Source: Bacteroidota bacterium (GTDB lineage: Bacteria > Bacteroidota > Ignavibacteria > Kapaibacteriales > UBA2268). Taken from it: a stretch of 64,000 nucleotides of DNA. The stretch lies in the NCBI GenBank assembly GCA_021780815.1, contig JAJXYC010000015.1:337796-401795 (forward strand). The letters run 5' to 3'. The stretch's first letter is position 1. Each line of letters opens with the position of its first letter. The position numbers and the translations under genes were made by a program. The notes beneath the pieces are model-generated. The model saw nothing but the letters and a program-made list of their open reading frames with translations, was not told the origin of the DNA and did not search any database. Shown here piece after piece: positions 55,179-63,571 of the stretch.

Positions 55179-57104
55179 TTAAATTTTATAATCAGGTTCA
55201 TTCATATTTTTAAACAATTCTAAAACATCGTTTAATGATTTAGCCCCTAAATCACCTTTGCCGTGAATTCTTAAAGAAACAGTATTGGTATCAACTTCTT
55301 TTTGCCCAATAATAACAGAAACAGGAATTTTCATTTGTTCAGCTTCTGCAATTTTACGATTAATTTTTTCACTTCTTGCATCAATTTCTGGTCGAAAACC
55401 AAGTTCTTTCAACTTTGATTCAAGTGCAATTGCAAAATCAAGTTGTTTATCACTAATAGGTAAAACTTTTATTTGAACAGGAGCAAGCCAGAATGGGAAA
55501 TTTCCAGCATAATGTTCTATTAAAATAGACATGAATCTTTCCATAGACCCAAAAGGTGCTCTATGAATAATAACGGGACGATGCTTTTGATTATCAGATC
55601 CGATATATTCTAATCCAAATCGTTCAGGCATAACATAATCCACCTGCACAGTACCAAGCTGCCACTTTCTACCTAAGGCATCTTTAACAATAAAGTCAAT
55701 TTTAGGTCCATAAAAAGAGGCTTCGCCTTTACCAATAAAATATTCTAAATTCATTTCGTTTGCAACTTCTGTTAATTCCCTTTCGGCTTGTTCCCACATT
55801 TCAAGACTACCAGCATATTTTTCAGAATTATCATCACGAAAAGAAAGCCGGGTAGTAACCTCCATCCCAAAAGTTTTGAAAACAAGTTGAGTAAGTTCAA
55901 CAGCATTTCTAATTTCATCTTTGAGTTGTGAGTGCATACAATAGATATGAGCATCATCTTGCGTAAAACCACGGACACGAGTAAGTCCAGTAAGTTCACC
56001 AGATTGTTCATAACGATATACAGTACCAAATTCAGCAAGACGAACAGGTAAATCTTTATAGGAACGAGGTTTTAAAGCATAAATTTGATGATGATGAGGA
56101 CAATTCATAGGTTTTAATAAGTATTCTTCTTCTTCTACTTTAATAGGAGCAAATTGAGAATCAGAATAATAAGGATAATGTCCGGAAGTTTTATATAAAT
56201 TTAAATTTCCAATATGAGGAGTAATTACTTCTACATAACCTCTTCTTAATAATTCTTCTTTTATAAAATTTTCTAATTTTCTACGAATAAAAGCACCTTT
56301 AGGCAACCAAACAGGAAGTCCAGCACCAATAGCGGGAGTAATCATAAAAAGTTCTAATTCTTTTCCAAGCTTGCGATGGTCACGTTTTTCAGCTTCTTCT
56401 TTTAAAGTTAAAAATTCATCAAGCAATTGCTTTTTTGGAAAGGTAATCCCATAAATTCTCGTTAACATTTTATTATTAGCATCACCTCGCCAATATGCCC
56501 CAGCAATATTTAACAACTTAATCGCTTTAATTACCGAAGTGTTTGGTATATGAGTACCTCTACATAAATCAGTAAAATTACCTTGTTTATAAAGAGTAAT
56601 TTTTTCATCTTTCAAACCTTCGAGCAATTCAACTTTATAAGGGTCGCCGTCTTTTTTAAAATAATCAATTGCATCTTCCCATCTAATATCTACTCTTTCA
56701 AAATTAGAGTTATGTTGAGCTAGTTCAAACATTTTAGCTTCAATTTTTGGCAAATCTTCATTTGATAATTTAATGCCTTCAGGTAAATCTACATCATAAT
56801 AAAATCCTTGCTCAATAGCCGGTCCAACACCAAATTTTGTCCCTGGATATAAATTTTCAATGGCTTCCGCCATTAAATGAGCTGATGAATGCCAAAAAAT
56901 TTCTTTGCCTTCTTCATCGTTAAATGTTACAATTCTAACTGTTGCATCTTCATCAATTGGCGTTGATAAATCGTATTTAACATCATTTACGAATATACCT
57001 AACGCATCTTTTGCTAATTTATGAGAAATAGATTCTGCAATCTGCTGTCCAGTTATTCCTATAGGATATTCTTTTTGCAAGCCGTCTGGAAAAGTTATTT
57101 TCAT
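55179..57104 (-). CDS. thrS: Threonyl-tRNA synthetase
   Basis: Charges tRNA-Thr. Domains in order: TGS (residues 1-60, ITFPDGLQKEYPIGITGQQIAE); editing domain with zinc-type HSSAHLMAEAIENLYPG and later CRGTHIPNT; class II catalytic core with motif 2 FGTVYRYEQSGELTGLTRVRGFTQDDAHIYC and motif 3 APFGSMERFMSILIEHY; anticodon-binding domain (WLAPVQIKVLPISDKQL). The zinc Cys is in KPMNCPHHH. The 641-residue length is standard. A divergent promoter region of 190 bases separates it from the LRR gene. Confidence 0.97.
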   Translation of the reverse strand: MKITFPDGLQKEYPIGITGQQIAESISHKLAKDALGIFVNDVKYDLSTPIDEDATVRIVTFNDEEGKEIFWHSSAHLMAEAIENLYPGTKFGVGPAIEQGFYYDVDLPEGIKLSNEDLPKIEAKMFELAQHNSNFERVDIRWEDAIDYFKKDGDPYKVELLEGLKDEKITLYKQGNFTDLCRGTHIPNTSVIKAIKLLNIAGAYWRGDANNKMLTRIYGITFPKKQLLDEFLTLKEEAEKRDHRKLGKELELFMITPAIGAGLPVWLPKGAFIRRKLENFIKEELLRRGYVEVITPHIGNLNLYKTSGHYPYYSDSQFAPIKVEEEEYLLKPMNCPHHHQIYALKPRSYKDLPVRLAEFGTVYRYEQSGELTGLTRVRGFTQDDAHIYCMHSQLKDEIRNAVELTQLVFKTFGMEVTTRLSFRDDNSEKYAGSLEMWEQAERELTEVANEMNLEYFIGKGEASFYGPKIDFIVKDALGRKWQLGTVQVDYVMPERFGLEYIGSDNQKHRPVIIHRAPFGSMERFMSILIEHYAGNFPFWLAPVQIKVLPISDKQLDFAIALESKLKELGFRPEIDARSEKINRKIAEAEQMKIPVSVIIGQKEVDTNTVSLRIHGKGDLGAKSLNDVLELFKNMNEPDYKI

Positions 57105-57294
57105 ATTAATAAATTACTTTTATAAAACAAATTTCAATAAATAAAATTAGACGTATATTTTAAAAATTATTACAAATAATAAAAAAACTATTTATCATTT
57201 TTGTTCCTATTAATTAAGTTATCCGATTTCTGTAATATAAAAATTTGCAATTCGTTTATAATTTATGTTTGGAATTAAGGTAAAATAAATTAAA

Positions 57295-58650
57295 ATGAAG
57301 AAGTATTTTTTGTTATCCTCCCTTGTGATTATGATGTTTAATACAGCAATTTCGCAAGATACACAAAAAATTATAAAAATTGAAGTAAGAGAGCAATTTA
57401 AAAATCAGCTTAATTTTAACAAGCAAAATTTTGATTTTGAAGAAGCATTGAAGTCCGCGGATAAATTTAAATCTTTAATTTTACGCGGAAAATCATTGGA
57501 GTACCTTGACCGACGAATTTCAGCATTCCAAAATCTTGAAGTTTTAGATTTAAGTAATAATCAACTTTCTTCCCTTCCAGAAGAAATCTTATCCTTGAAA
57601 AATCTCAGAATTATAAATTTAAGTGGTAATAAATTCTCTGATTTCCCGGATATTTTATTGCAATTAGGGAAATTACAATCAATTGATTTATCCAGAAACA
57701 ATATTAGAACTATGCTCTTGGATCTATCTAAATCTAAATCTCTAAACAAATTAATCCTTTCAGATAATTATGCGGATACTTTAAATTTTATCAAGCCAAA
57801 TATTGGTATTAATGAACTATATATATCAAATTGTAATTTAACAAGTATACCCTATTCAATAAGCAATTTAAAATCTTTAAAAGTATTAGGTTTGAATAAC
57901 AACAAACTCATTACTATTAATCATTCTTTGCAAAATTTGAAATATTTACAAAAATTAAACCTTTCATCTAATAATATATCAGACTTTCCTGATATATTCG
58001 TCCTTCAAAATTTACAATATCTTGATTTATCCAATAACTTTATTGAACAAGTAAATTTGCAATTTAAAGCCAAAAGTGATTTGCAAAGTTTAATTTTAGT
58101 TCACAACAAAATCACTAATTTCAATCCAAATGATTGTTTATCAAAATTAGAAAATTTGGATTTATCAAATCAAAATTCAAACATATTAAATGCAAATTTT
58201 GAAAAATTAACCAAATTGCGTTACTTAAATATAAATTCAATCAAAACAGGAAAAATCGTTGGTTTAGATAATTTAACCAATCTATATTCAATAGAATTAG
58301 CAAATTTAGGTTTAACAAGTTTTCCTCCTTATTTGCAATATTATTCTCAATTAAAAAAACTTAATTTATCTTATAATTATATTTCTCAAATTCCTGATTT
58401 TATATCTAAATTAAAAGAATTAGAAACAATTATGATGATAAGGAATAATTTAAATCAATTATCAGAAGAATTTTGCACTCTTCCAAAATTAAAATGGGTA
58501 ATGTTAGATAACAATAATTTAACTTCTTTACCTCAATCTCTATTTAGTAACAAATCACTCAAAGTAATTTCTTTAAGAGGAAATAAATTCCCAGACCAAG
58601 TCAAAGAAAATATAATGAAAGAAAATCTTGACTTAAAAATTTCCTTCTAA
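57295..58650 (+). CDS. Exported leucine-rich repeat protein
   Basis: A 451-residue protein with a signal peptide (KKYFLLSSLVIMMFNTAISQ) followed by about 15 leucine-rich repeats of 22-24 residues. Examples are LEVLDLSNNQLSSLPEEILSL, LRIINLSGNKFSDFPDILLQL and LKKLNLSYNYISQIPDFISKL. There are no capping cysteines, membrane segments or C-terminal sorting domain, so it is probably periplasmic. LRR proteins of this kind bind other proteins; the target is unknown. It is transcribed alone, away from thrS. Confidence 0.87.
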   Translation: MKKYFLLSSLVIMMFNTAISQDTQKIIKIEVREQFKNQLNFNKQNFDFEEALKSADKFKSLILRGKSLEYLDRRISAFQNLEVLDLSNNQLSSLPEEILSLKNLRIINLSGNKFSDFPDILLQLGKLQSIDLSRNNIRTMLLDLSKSKSLNKLILSDNYADTLNFIKPNIGINELYISNCNLTSIPYSISNLKSLKVLGLNNNKLITINHSLQNLKYLQKLNLSSNNISDFPDIFVLQNLQYLDLSNNFIEQVNLQFKAKSDLQSLILVHNKITNFNPNDCLSKLENLDLSNQNSNILNANFEKLTKLRYLNINSIKTGKIVGLDNLTNLYSIELANLGLTSFPPYLQYYSQLKKLNLSYNYISQIPDFISKLKELETIMMIRNNLNQLSEEFCTLPKLKWVMLDNNNLTSLPQSLFSNKSLKVISLRGNKFPDQVKENIMKENLDLKISF

Positions 58651-58961
58651 TTAAAAAAGCACTCAAATTATTAAACCAAAAAATCCTTGTTATCCTAAAT
58701 ATTTGATTTTTAGGGACAAGGTATTTAAAAAAATTTTGATGAATAATTAACAAAATTCATTTTTTATAAAATATATTTTACAAATATAAAATATACTATT
58801 AAATAATAAGTTACAAAGATTAATTTCTCCTCATATAAGTATTATCAAAGAAATTTCTAATAAATCATAAAAATTAAAATAAATTAATTTTAAATTTTGA
58901 ATTATTTTATAGTCTAAATTATTTAATTTTGTAATTATAAGAATAAACTTTTTTTAATAAA
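58651..58961. other. Intergenic region between the LRR gene and marR, with a stem-loop
   Basis: This 311-base stretch is very AT-rich and holds no coding frame that I trust. Soon after the LRR stop, CCTTGT-TAT-CCTAAA (58685-58699) can pair with TTTAGG-G-ACAAGG (58709-58721), a 12-pair stem with a small internal loop. No T run follows, so it is a weak terminator at best. The rest must contain the marR promoter, which I cannot point to. Confidence 0.5.
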
Positions 58962-59435
58962 GTGAATAAAATGGTCAAGAATGCTGAAAAAGTCGAAATA
59001 GAGCCAATAACTGATTTGATATGCGAATTGACTCGTAATTGTGGAATAAAGGAAGATTATTTTGCACAACAGTTTAATTTAACACCAACTGAGCTAAGAT
59101 TTTTGAAATTGTTCGTGTTTTCATCTTCTTATACCAGCAAGGATTTATCAAAATTGCTAAATATTACACCAGGTAGAGTTACTCATATAGTAACTTCATT
59201 AGAGCAAAAAAAATTATTGCAAAGAACTAACAATGTCAATGATAAAAGAGTAATTAACGTGAGTCTTCAGCCACGTGCTACTTCTTTTATAGAAAATTTA
59301 TACTATGGTTACAATGAATTCCAGAAGAAGATACTTCAAGATGTTGGAGATGAGCAACTTAAAGTTATTCAAAACTCTCTTGAAATTTTAGTTGACATAT
59401 TTAAAAAATGGGTAAACGAAAAAAATACTTTATAA
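58962..59435 (+). CDS. MarR-family transcription regulator
   Basis: A 157-residue winged-helix regulator. The DNA-binding core is LTPTELRFLKLFVFSSSYTSKDLSKLLNITPGRVTHIVTSLEQKKLLQRTNNVNDKRVINVSL, with the wing Asp-Lys-Arg that is typical of MarR proteins. It starts at GTG (MNKMVKNAEK), with an ATG three codons later as an alternative. It lies directly upstream of the octaheme operon on the same strand. A terminator-like hairpin overlaps its stop, so the downstream genes probably have their own promoter in the 68-base gap. It is a good candidate for their regulator. Confidence 0.9.
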   Translation: MNKMVKNAEKVEIEPITDLICELTRNCGIKEDYFAQQFNLTPTELRFLKLFVFSSSYTSKDLSKLLNITPGRVTHIVTSLEQKKLLQRTNNVNDKRVINVSLQPRATSFIENLYYGYNEFQKKILQDVGDEQLKVIQNSLEILVDIFKKWVNEKNTL

Positions 59436-59449
59436 TATAAAGTATTTTT
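59421..59449. terminator. Hairpin across the marR stop codon
   Basis: AAAAATACTTTAT (59421-59433) pairs perfectly with ATAAAGTATTTTT (59437-59449) around a 3-base loop; the right arm ends in a T run. The hairpin overlaps the last two codons and stop of marR. As a plain terminator it would end the marR message before the octaheme gene. As a palindrome 55 bases before that gene it could equally be an operator. Confidence 0.75.
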
Positions 59450-59503
59450 CACTTGTATAAAAAGACAATAAACAACTTATGTTAAATAAAAAATGGATAG
59501 ACG

Positions 59504-61072
59504 GTGAAAAAAATCGTATTATTACTTGCTTTTTTTAGTTTAGTTGTTATAGTGGCTATCGGGTATCTATCAGATAGAAATTACGAACCAACTATAGTCC
59601 AACAATTAAAGCAAAAGTATTCAAAAAAATATCCCAAAGATGTTGACCACAGCCGATTTCCTATTTTACAACAAAAATTTACCAGTCCACAACAAGTTAC
59701 AGAAGCTTGTGAATCTTGCCATAATTTAACTGCTCATCAAATAATGAATTCTAATCACTGGAATTGGGAAAGAGCAGAATTTATTAAAGGTAAGGGAATT
59801 GTGTATTTAGGAAAAGCAAATGCCATTAACAATTTCTGTATTGGTACAAAAGGGAACGAATTAAGCTGTGCAAAATGCCATATTGGCTACGGCATGGATT
59901 CAACTCGTAAAATTTTCGCAGATTCAACAAACATTGATTGTTTAGTGTGCCATGATAACACTGAAACTTATGCGAAAGCAGGCGAAAAAGGTGGAGCTCC
60001 TGCTCCAGGACTTGATTACAACAAAATTGCACAAAGTGTTGGAAAACCCAAAAGAACAAATTGCGGTGTTTGCCACTTTTATGGCGGTGGTGGAAACAAC
60101 GTTAAACACGGCGATTTAGAAATGTCTATGTTTGAGCCTACGAAAGAAGTTGATATTCATATGGGAACTGATGCACTAAACTTACAATGCGTTGATTGCC
60201 ATACTACAAAACAGCATATGATTTCGGGAAAACTATATTCATTAAGCTCAATGAATTTAAGTCGTGTAACTTGTGAACAATGCCACACTGAAACTCCACA
60301 CGAAAGCGACATCTTAAACGAACATACTTATAAGGTTGCTTGCCAAACTTGCCATATTCCAGTTTATTCTAAAGTAAATTCTACAAAAATGTACTGGGAT
60401 TGGTCAACTGCTGGAAGATTAAGAAATGGTGAACCTTACGAAATTGATGATAGTTTAGGTAACCACACTTATTTATCTATTAAAGGTAGTTTTATTTGGG
60501 CAAGAAATGTAAAGCCTGATTACATTTGGTTTAATGGAACCGCTTCTCACTATTTAGAGGGAGATGTTATTAACGATACAACAAAACCACTTGTGTTAAA
60601 TCCATTGCATGGCTCTTATAATGATTATGAATCAAAAATTATTCCAGTAAAAATTCACGTTGCAAAGCAACCTTTTGATCCTGTCAATAAAATACTAATT
60701 CAACCAAAGTTATATTCTCCTGAAAAAGGCGAAGGTGCTTTTTGGCAAGATTTTAATTGGATTACTGCCTCATCAGTTGGAATGAAAGATGCAGGATTAC
60801 CATTCAGTGGAAAAATTTCATTTATTAAAACTGAAATGTATTGGCCTATAAACCATATGGTATCCTCAAAAGAACAGTCAGTTCAATGTATTGAATGTCA
60901 TACAAGGAAAAACAGCCGTTTGGCAAAATTAAAAGATTTCTATATGCCCGGTCGTGATTACTCTCCATTTGTAGATATTGCTGGTAATTGGTTAATTATT
61001 TTAACTTTACTCGGAGTTTTAACACACGGAATATTAAGAATGTTTTCTTCAAAAAAATCAAAGAAGGTGTAA
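59504..61072 (+). CDS. Octaheme tetrathionate reductase-type cytochrome c
   Basis: A 522-residue periplasmic multiheme cytochrome of the OTR family, which reduces tetrathionate (and nitrite or hydroxylamine in vitro) in Shewanella. Eight CxxCH motifs are present: CESCH, CAKCH, CLVCH, CGVCH, CVDCH, CEQCH, CQTCH and CIECH. N-terminal NLTAHQIMNSNHWNWERAEF and WSTAGRLRNGEPYEI are OTR hallmarks. It starts at GTG with an N-terminal membrane segment and also carries a C-terminal one (WLIILTLLGVLTHGILRMF), so it is anchored at the membrane. The cytochrome b gene follows 1 base after its stop. The physiological substrate is a sulfur oxyanion by inference. Confidence 0.9.
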   Translation: MKKIVLLLAFFSLVVIVAIGYLSDRNYEPTIVQQLKQKYSKKYPKDVDHSRFPILQQKFTSPQQVTEACESCHNLTAHQIMNSNHWNWERAEFIKGKGIVYLGKANAINNFCIGTKGNELSCAKCHIGYGMDSTRKIFADSTNIDCLVCHDNTETYAKAGEKGGAPAPGLDYNKIAQSVGKPKRTNCGVCHFYGGGGNNVKHGDLEMSMFEPTKEVDIHMGTDALNLQCVDCHTTKQHMISGKLYSLSSMNLSRVTCEQCHTETPHESDILNEHTYKVACQTCHIPVYSKVNSTKMYWDWSTAGRLRNGEPYEIDDSLGNHTYLSIKGSFIWARNVKPDYIWFNGTASHYLEGDVINDTTKPLVLNPLHGSYNDYESKIIPVKIHVAKQPFDPVNKILIQPKLYSPEKGEGAFWQDFNWITASSVGMKDAGLPFSGKISFIKTEMYWPINHMVSSKEQSVQCIECHTRKNSRLAKLKDFYMPGRDYSPFVDIAGNWLIILTLLGVLTHGILRMFSSKKSKKV

Positions 61073-61073
61073 A

Positions 61074-61739
61074 ATGAGTAAAAAGTTAGTTTATATTTAT
61101 AGAGGTTTCGAAAGGTTCTGGCATTGGATGCAAGCAATATTAATATTTTTCCTTGCCTTTACTGGATTTGAAATTCATGGCTCTTATACCTTCTTAGGTT
61201 ATAAAGATGCCGTAAGATACCATAATGTTGCGGCTTATATGCTTATTGTTTTAATCATATTTGCTATTTTTTGGCATCTTACAACAGGTGCTTGGAAACA
61301 ATATGTTCCCACAGCAAAAAATATTAAAGCACAACTTGATTATTACCTCTTTGGTATTTTCAGGAATGCTCCACACCCAACTAAAAAGACAGTATTAAGC
61401 AAATTGAATCCTTTGCAAAAACTCACTTATTTTGGATTAAAAATTTTAGTTATTCCTTTAAGTGTTACATCTGGCTTGCTTTATATGTTCTATCGTTATC
61501 CAACAAGACATGGAATTGATGCAATCAATGTTTCAACATTAAAGTATATAGCCATTTTCCATACTGTTGGTGCAATTTTACTTGTAGTTTTTATTATTAC
61601 TCATTTGTACTTAATTACAACAGGAGAAACAGTTACATCAAACTTAAAGGCAATGTTGACTGGTTATGAAGAATTAGACAGCGATGAGTCTTCAAAAGAC
61701 CAAGTTGGCGAAAAAGAAATTAATACAATAATTGAATAG
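61074..61739 (+). CDS. Di-heme membrane cytochrome b (cytochrome b561/hydrogenase-type)
   Basis: A 221-residue inner-membrane cytochrome of the Ni/Fe-hydrogenase or thiosulfate-reductase b-subunit type. Four membrane helices carry candidate heme ligands: FWHWMQAI, AVRYHNVAAYM, FWHLTTGAW, IFHTVGAIL and ITHLYLITTGE. It should take electrons from the quinol pool and pass them to the octaheme cytochrome, whose gene ends 1 base before it. Its acidic C-terminal tail is cytosolic or disordered. The combination OTR plus cytochrome b makes a complete quinol-to-substrate chain. Confidence 0.88.
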   Translation: MSKKLVYIYRGFERFWHWMQAILIFFLAFTGFEIHGSYTFLGYKDAVRYHNVAAYMLIVLIIFAIFWHLTTGAWKQYVPTAKNIKAQLDYYLFGIFRNAPHPTKKTVLSKLNPLQKLTYFGLKILVIPLSVTSGLLYMFYRYPTRHGIDAINVSTLKYIAIFHTVGAILLVVFIITHLYLITTGETVTSNLKAMLTGYEELDSDESSKDQVGEKEINTIIE

Positions 61740-61747
61740 GTGAAGAA

Positions 61748-62269
61748 ATGGAAAAAGAAACAAAATATATGAATCCATACTTAGCTGGAGTCCTTTTAGG
61801 ATTACTCTTAATAGCTACAGTTTATATAACAGGTCGTGGTCTTGGTGCAAGTGGTGCTATTAAAAGTGTTGCAGTAACAGGCGTAGAAATAGTTGCACCA
61901 ACCCATACAGAAAACACAAAGTTTTATAAAGAATATTCCGCAGAACATCCAGGGAAAAGTCCGATGATGAATTGGCTTGTATTTGAAATTACTGGTGTGA
62001 TTATAGGTGCATTTATTTCAGGTTTAATATCGAACAGACTTGATTTAAAATTTGAAAAAGGTCCAAGGTCAACTACCAAAATGAGAGTTGCAGGCGCAAT
62101 TATTGGAGGTATCCTTTGGGGAATTGGTTCTCAATTAGGACGAGGTTGTACAAGTGGTGCAGCATTAAGTGGTATGGCTGTAATGTCCACTGGTGGTATA
62201 ATTACTATGTTTGCTATTTTTGGCGGAGCATACTTTTTTGCTTATTTCTTTAGAAAATTTTGGATTTAA
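61748..62269 (+). CDS. YeeE/YedE-family sulfur transporter, half-size subunit 1
   Basis: A 173-residue membrane protein matching the first half of YeeE/YedE (TsuA-type) thiosulfate permeases. The repeats YLAGVLLGLLLIATVYITGRGLGASGAIKS and GGILWGIGSQLGRGCTSGAALSGMA carry the conserved Gly-Arg-Gly-Cys-Thr-Ser-Gly motif with the Cys thought to touch thiosulfate. There are four or five membrane helices. It lies 8 bases after the cytochrome b gene and 15 before the second YeeE/YedE gene. The usual single long transporter appears split over two genes here. Confidence 0.87.
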   Translation: MEKETKYMNPYLAGVLLGLLLIATVYITGRGLGASGAIKSVAVTGVEIVAPTHTENTKFYKEYSAEHPGKSPMMNWLVFEITGVIIGAFISGLISNRLDLKFEKGPRSTTKMRVAGAIIGGILWGIGSQLGRGCTSGAALSGMAVMSTGGIITMFAIFGGAYFFAYFFRKFWI

Positions 62270-62284
62270 TAAGGAGAAATTATT

Positions 62285-63484
62285 ATGGGACCATTAGTGC
62301 CTGATTTAGTCAGTAATAATATGAACTTTATTGTTGCTTTTATTATTGGTATTTTCTTTGGAGCAATTCTTGAACAAGCAGGATTTTCAACTTCTAAAAA
62401 ATTAGTTGGTTTGTTTTATGGTTATGATTTCACGGTCTTAAGAGTATTCTTTACCGCAGGACTTGTCGCCATGATTGGGGTTATGGCTTTGGATCATTTA
62501 GGATTGATTGATGTCAATTTAATTTATATTAATCCTACGTTCCTGACCTCTGCAATTGTCGGCGGCGTTATTATGGGATTGGGATTTGTGGTTGGTGGAT
62601 TTTGTCCCGGAACAAGTATTTGTGCCGCATCGATTGGCAAAATTGATGCAATGATATTTGTTGGTGGTGCAATCCTCGGTGTTATTATCTTCGGAGAAGG
62701 TTACCCGATGTTTGAAGGCTTGTATATGGCTAATAATATGGGTAGTCCACAAATGTTCCAAACTCTCGGCATATCGGAAGGCTTGTTTGCCTTTTTATTT
62801 GTCGTTCTTGGATTAGCTTCTTTTTGGTTCACTTCAATTATTGAAAATAAAGTAAATGGAATTAAAAAACCTGCTATTCGTTTCACTCCATATTATTTAA
62901 GTATGGCTTTAATTGGTGTGTTGCTTGCTTTATCTGCTTTTGTGTTCACTGATAGAAAATCTGAGCTTAATGCAAAAATTCAAGATATGAACTATGTTAA
63001 TTCTTTTCCACTTGATACTATGAATGTAGATGAATTTGCTTTATGTATAACAAAAATATTAGAATGCGACAAATATCAAGGAGTTGATTTTAGGTCAGAA
63101 AAAGAACAAGCAAAATTCCCTTTACCCAAAACAGTTAGTATGACCGAAAACAGTTTGTTCGAAAAGAATACTTTTAAAACTTTAAATATTAGAAATAAAA
63201 TTAATATCTTTATTGCTGATGATGAATTAACTGAACGCAAAATGGCAATAATTGCAACTGAACTCGGTTATCAAAATATACGTATTCTTCGTGGGGGGTT
63301 AAATAATTTTGTTTCCACAATTTTAAACTTTAAACCAATAGAAAACCCAACAACAAAAGAAGAAGAATATACTAATCGCTTTAGACTTTATGCATCACAA
63401 AAAATTCCTCAAATACTAAAAGATTATAAACCTCTTCCTAAATCAAATGACAATAAACCAAAGCGCATAGTTGGCGGATGCTAA
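62285..63484 (+). CDS. YeeE/YedE-family subunit 2 fused to a degenerate rhodanese-like domain with GGC tail
   Basis: A 399-residue protein. Residues 1-185 are the second YeeE/YedE half, with VGGFCPGTSICAASIGKIDAM holding Cys107 and Cys113. After a further membrane helix (about 203-221) comes a rhodanese-like domain (about 245-345): VDFRSEKEQAKFPLPKTV, then INIFIADDELTERKMAIIATELGYQNIRILRGGLNNF. Where the active-site Cys should stand the sequence is IADDEL, so normal rhodanese chemistry is absent. The chain ends KPKRIVGGC, with a terminal Cys399. Lysines before the last helix suggest the domain is periplasmic. An AAGGAG lies 8 bases before the ATG, and a terminator follows. It probably relays sulfur with the octaheme chain. 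Confidence 0.82.
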   Translation: MGPLVPDLVSNNMNFIVAFIIGIFFGAILEQAGFSTSKKLVGLFYGYDFTVLRVFFTAGLVAMIGVMALDHLGLIDVNLIYINPTFLTSAIVGGVIMGLGFVVGGFCPGTSICAASIGKIDAMIFVGGAILGVIIFGEGYPMFEGLYMANNMGSPQMFQTLGISEGLFAFLFVVLGLASFWFTSIIENKVNGIKKPAIRFTPYYLSMALIGVLLALSAFVFTDRKSELNAKIQDMNYVNSFPLDTMNVDEFALCITKILECDKYQGVDFRSEKEQAKFPLPKTVSMTENSLFEKNTFKTLNIRNKINIFIADDELTERKMAIIATELGYQNIRILRGGLNNFVSTILNFKPIENPTTKEEEYTNRFRLYASQKIPQILKDYKPLPKSNDNKPKRIVGGC

Positions 63485-63495
63485 TTCTCTAAACT

Positions 63496-63538
63496 AAAAA
63501 AGAGGTTATCTTACAAATTAGGATAACCTCTTTTTTTT
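63496..63538. terminator. Bidirectional terminator after the sulfur operon
   Basis: A 15-base stem (AAAAAAGAGGTTATC with GATAACCTCTTTTTT) with an 11-base loop lies 11 bases past the YeeE/rhodanese stop and 33 before the stop of the leftward kinase gene, with T runs on both strands. Confidence 0.92.
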
Positions 63539-63571
63539 ATCATACAATCTGTTTTTGCCTTATACAATATC

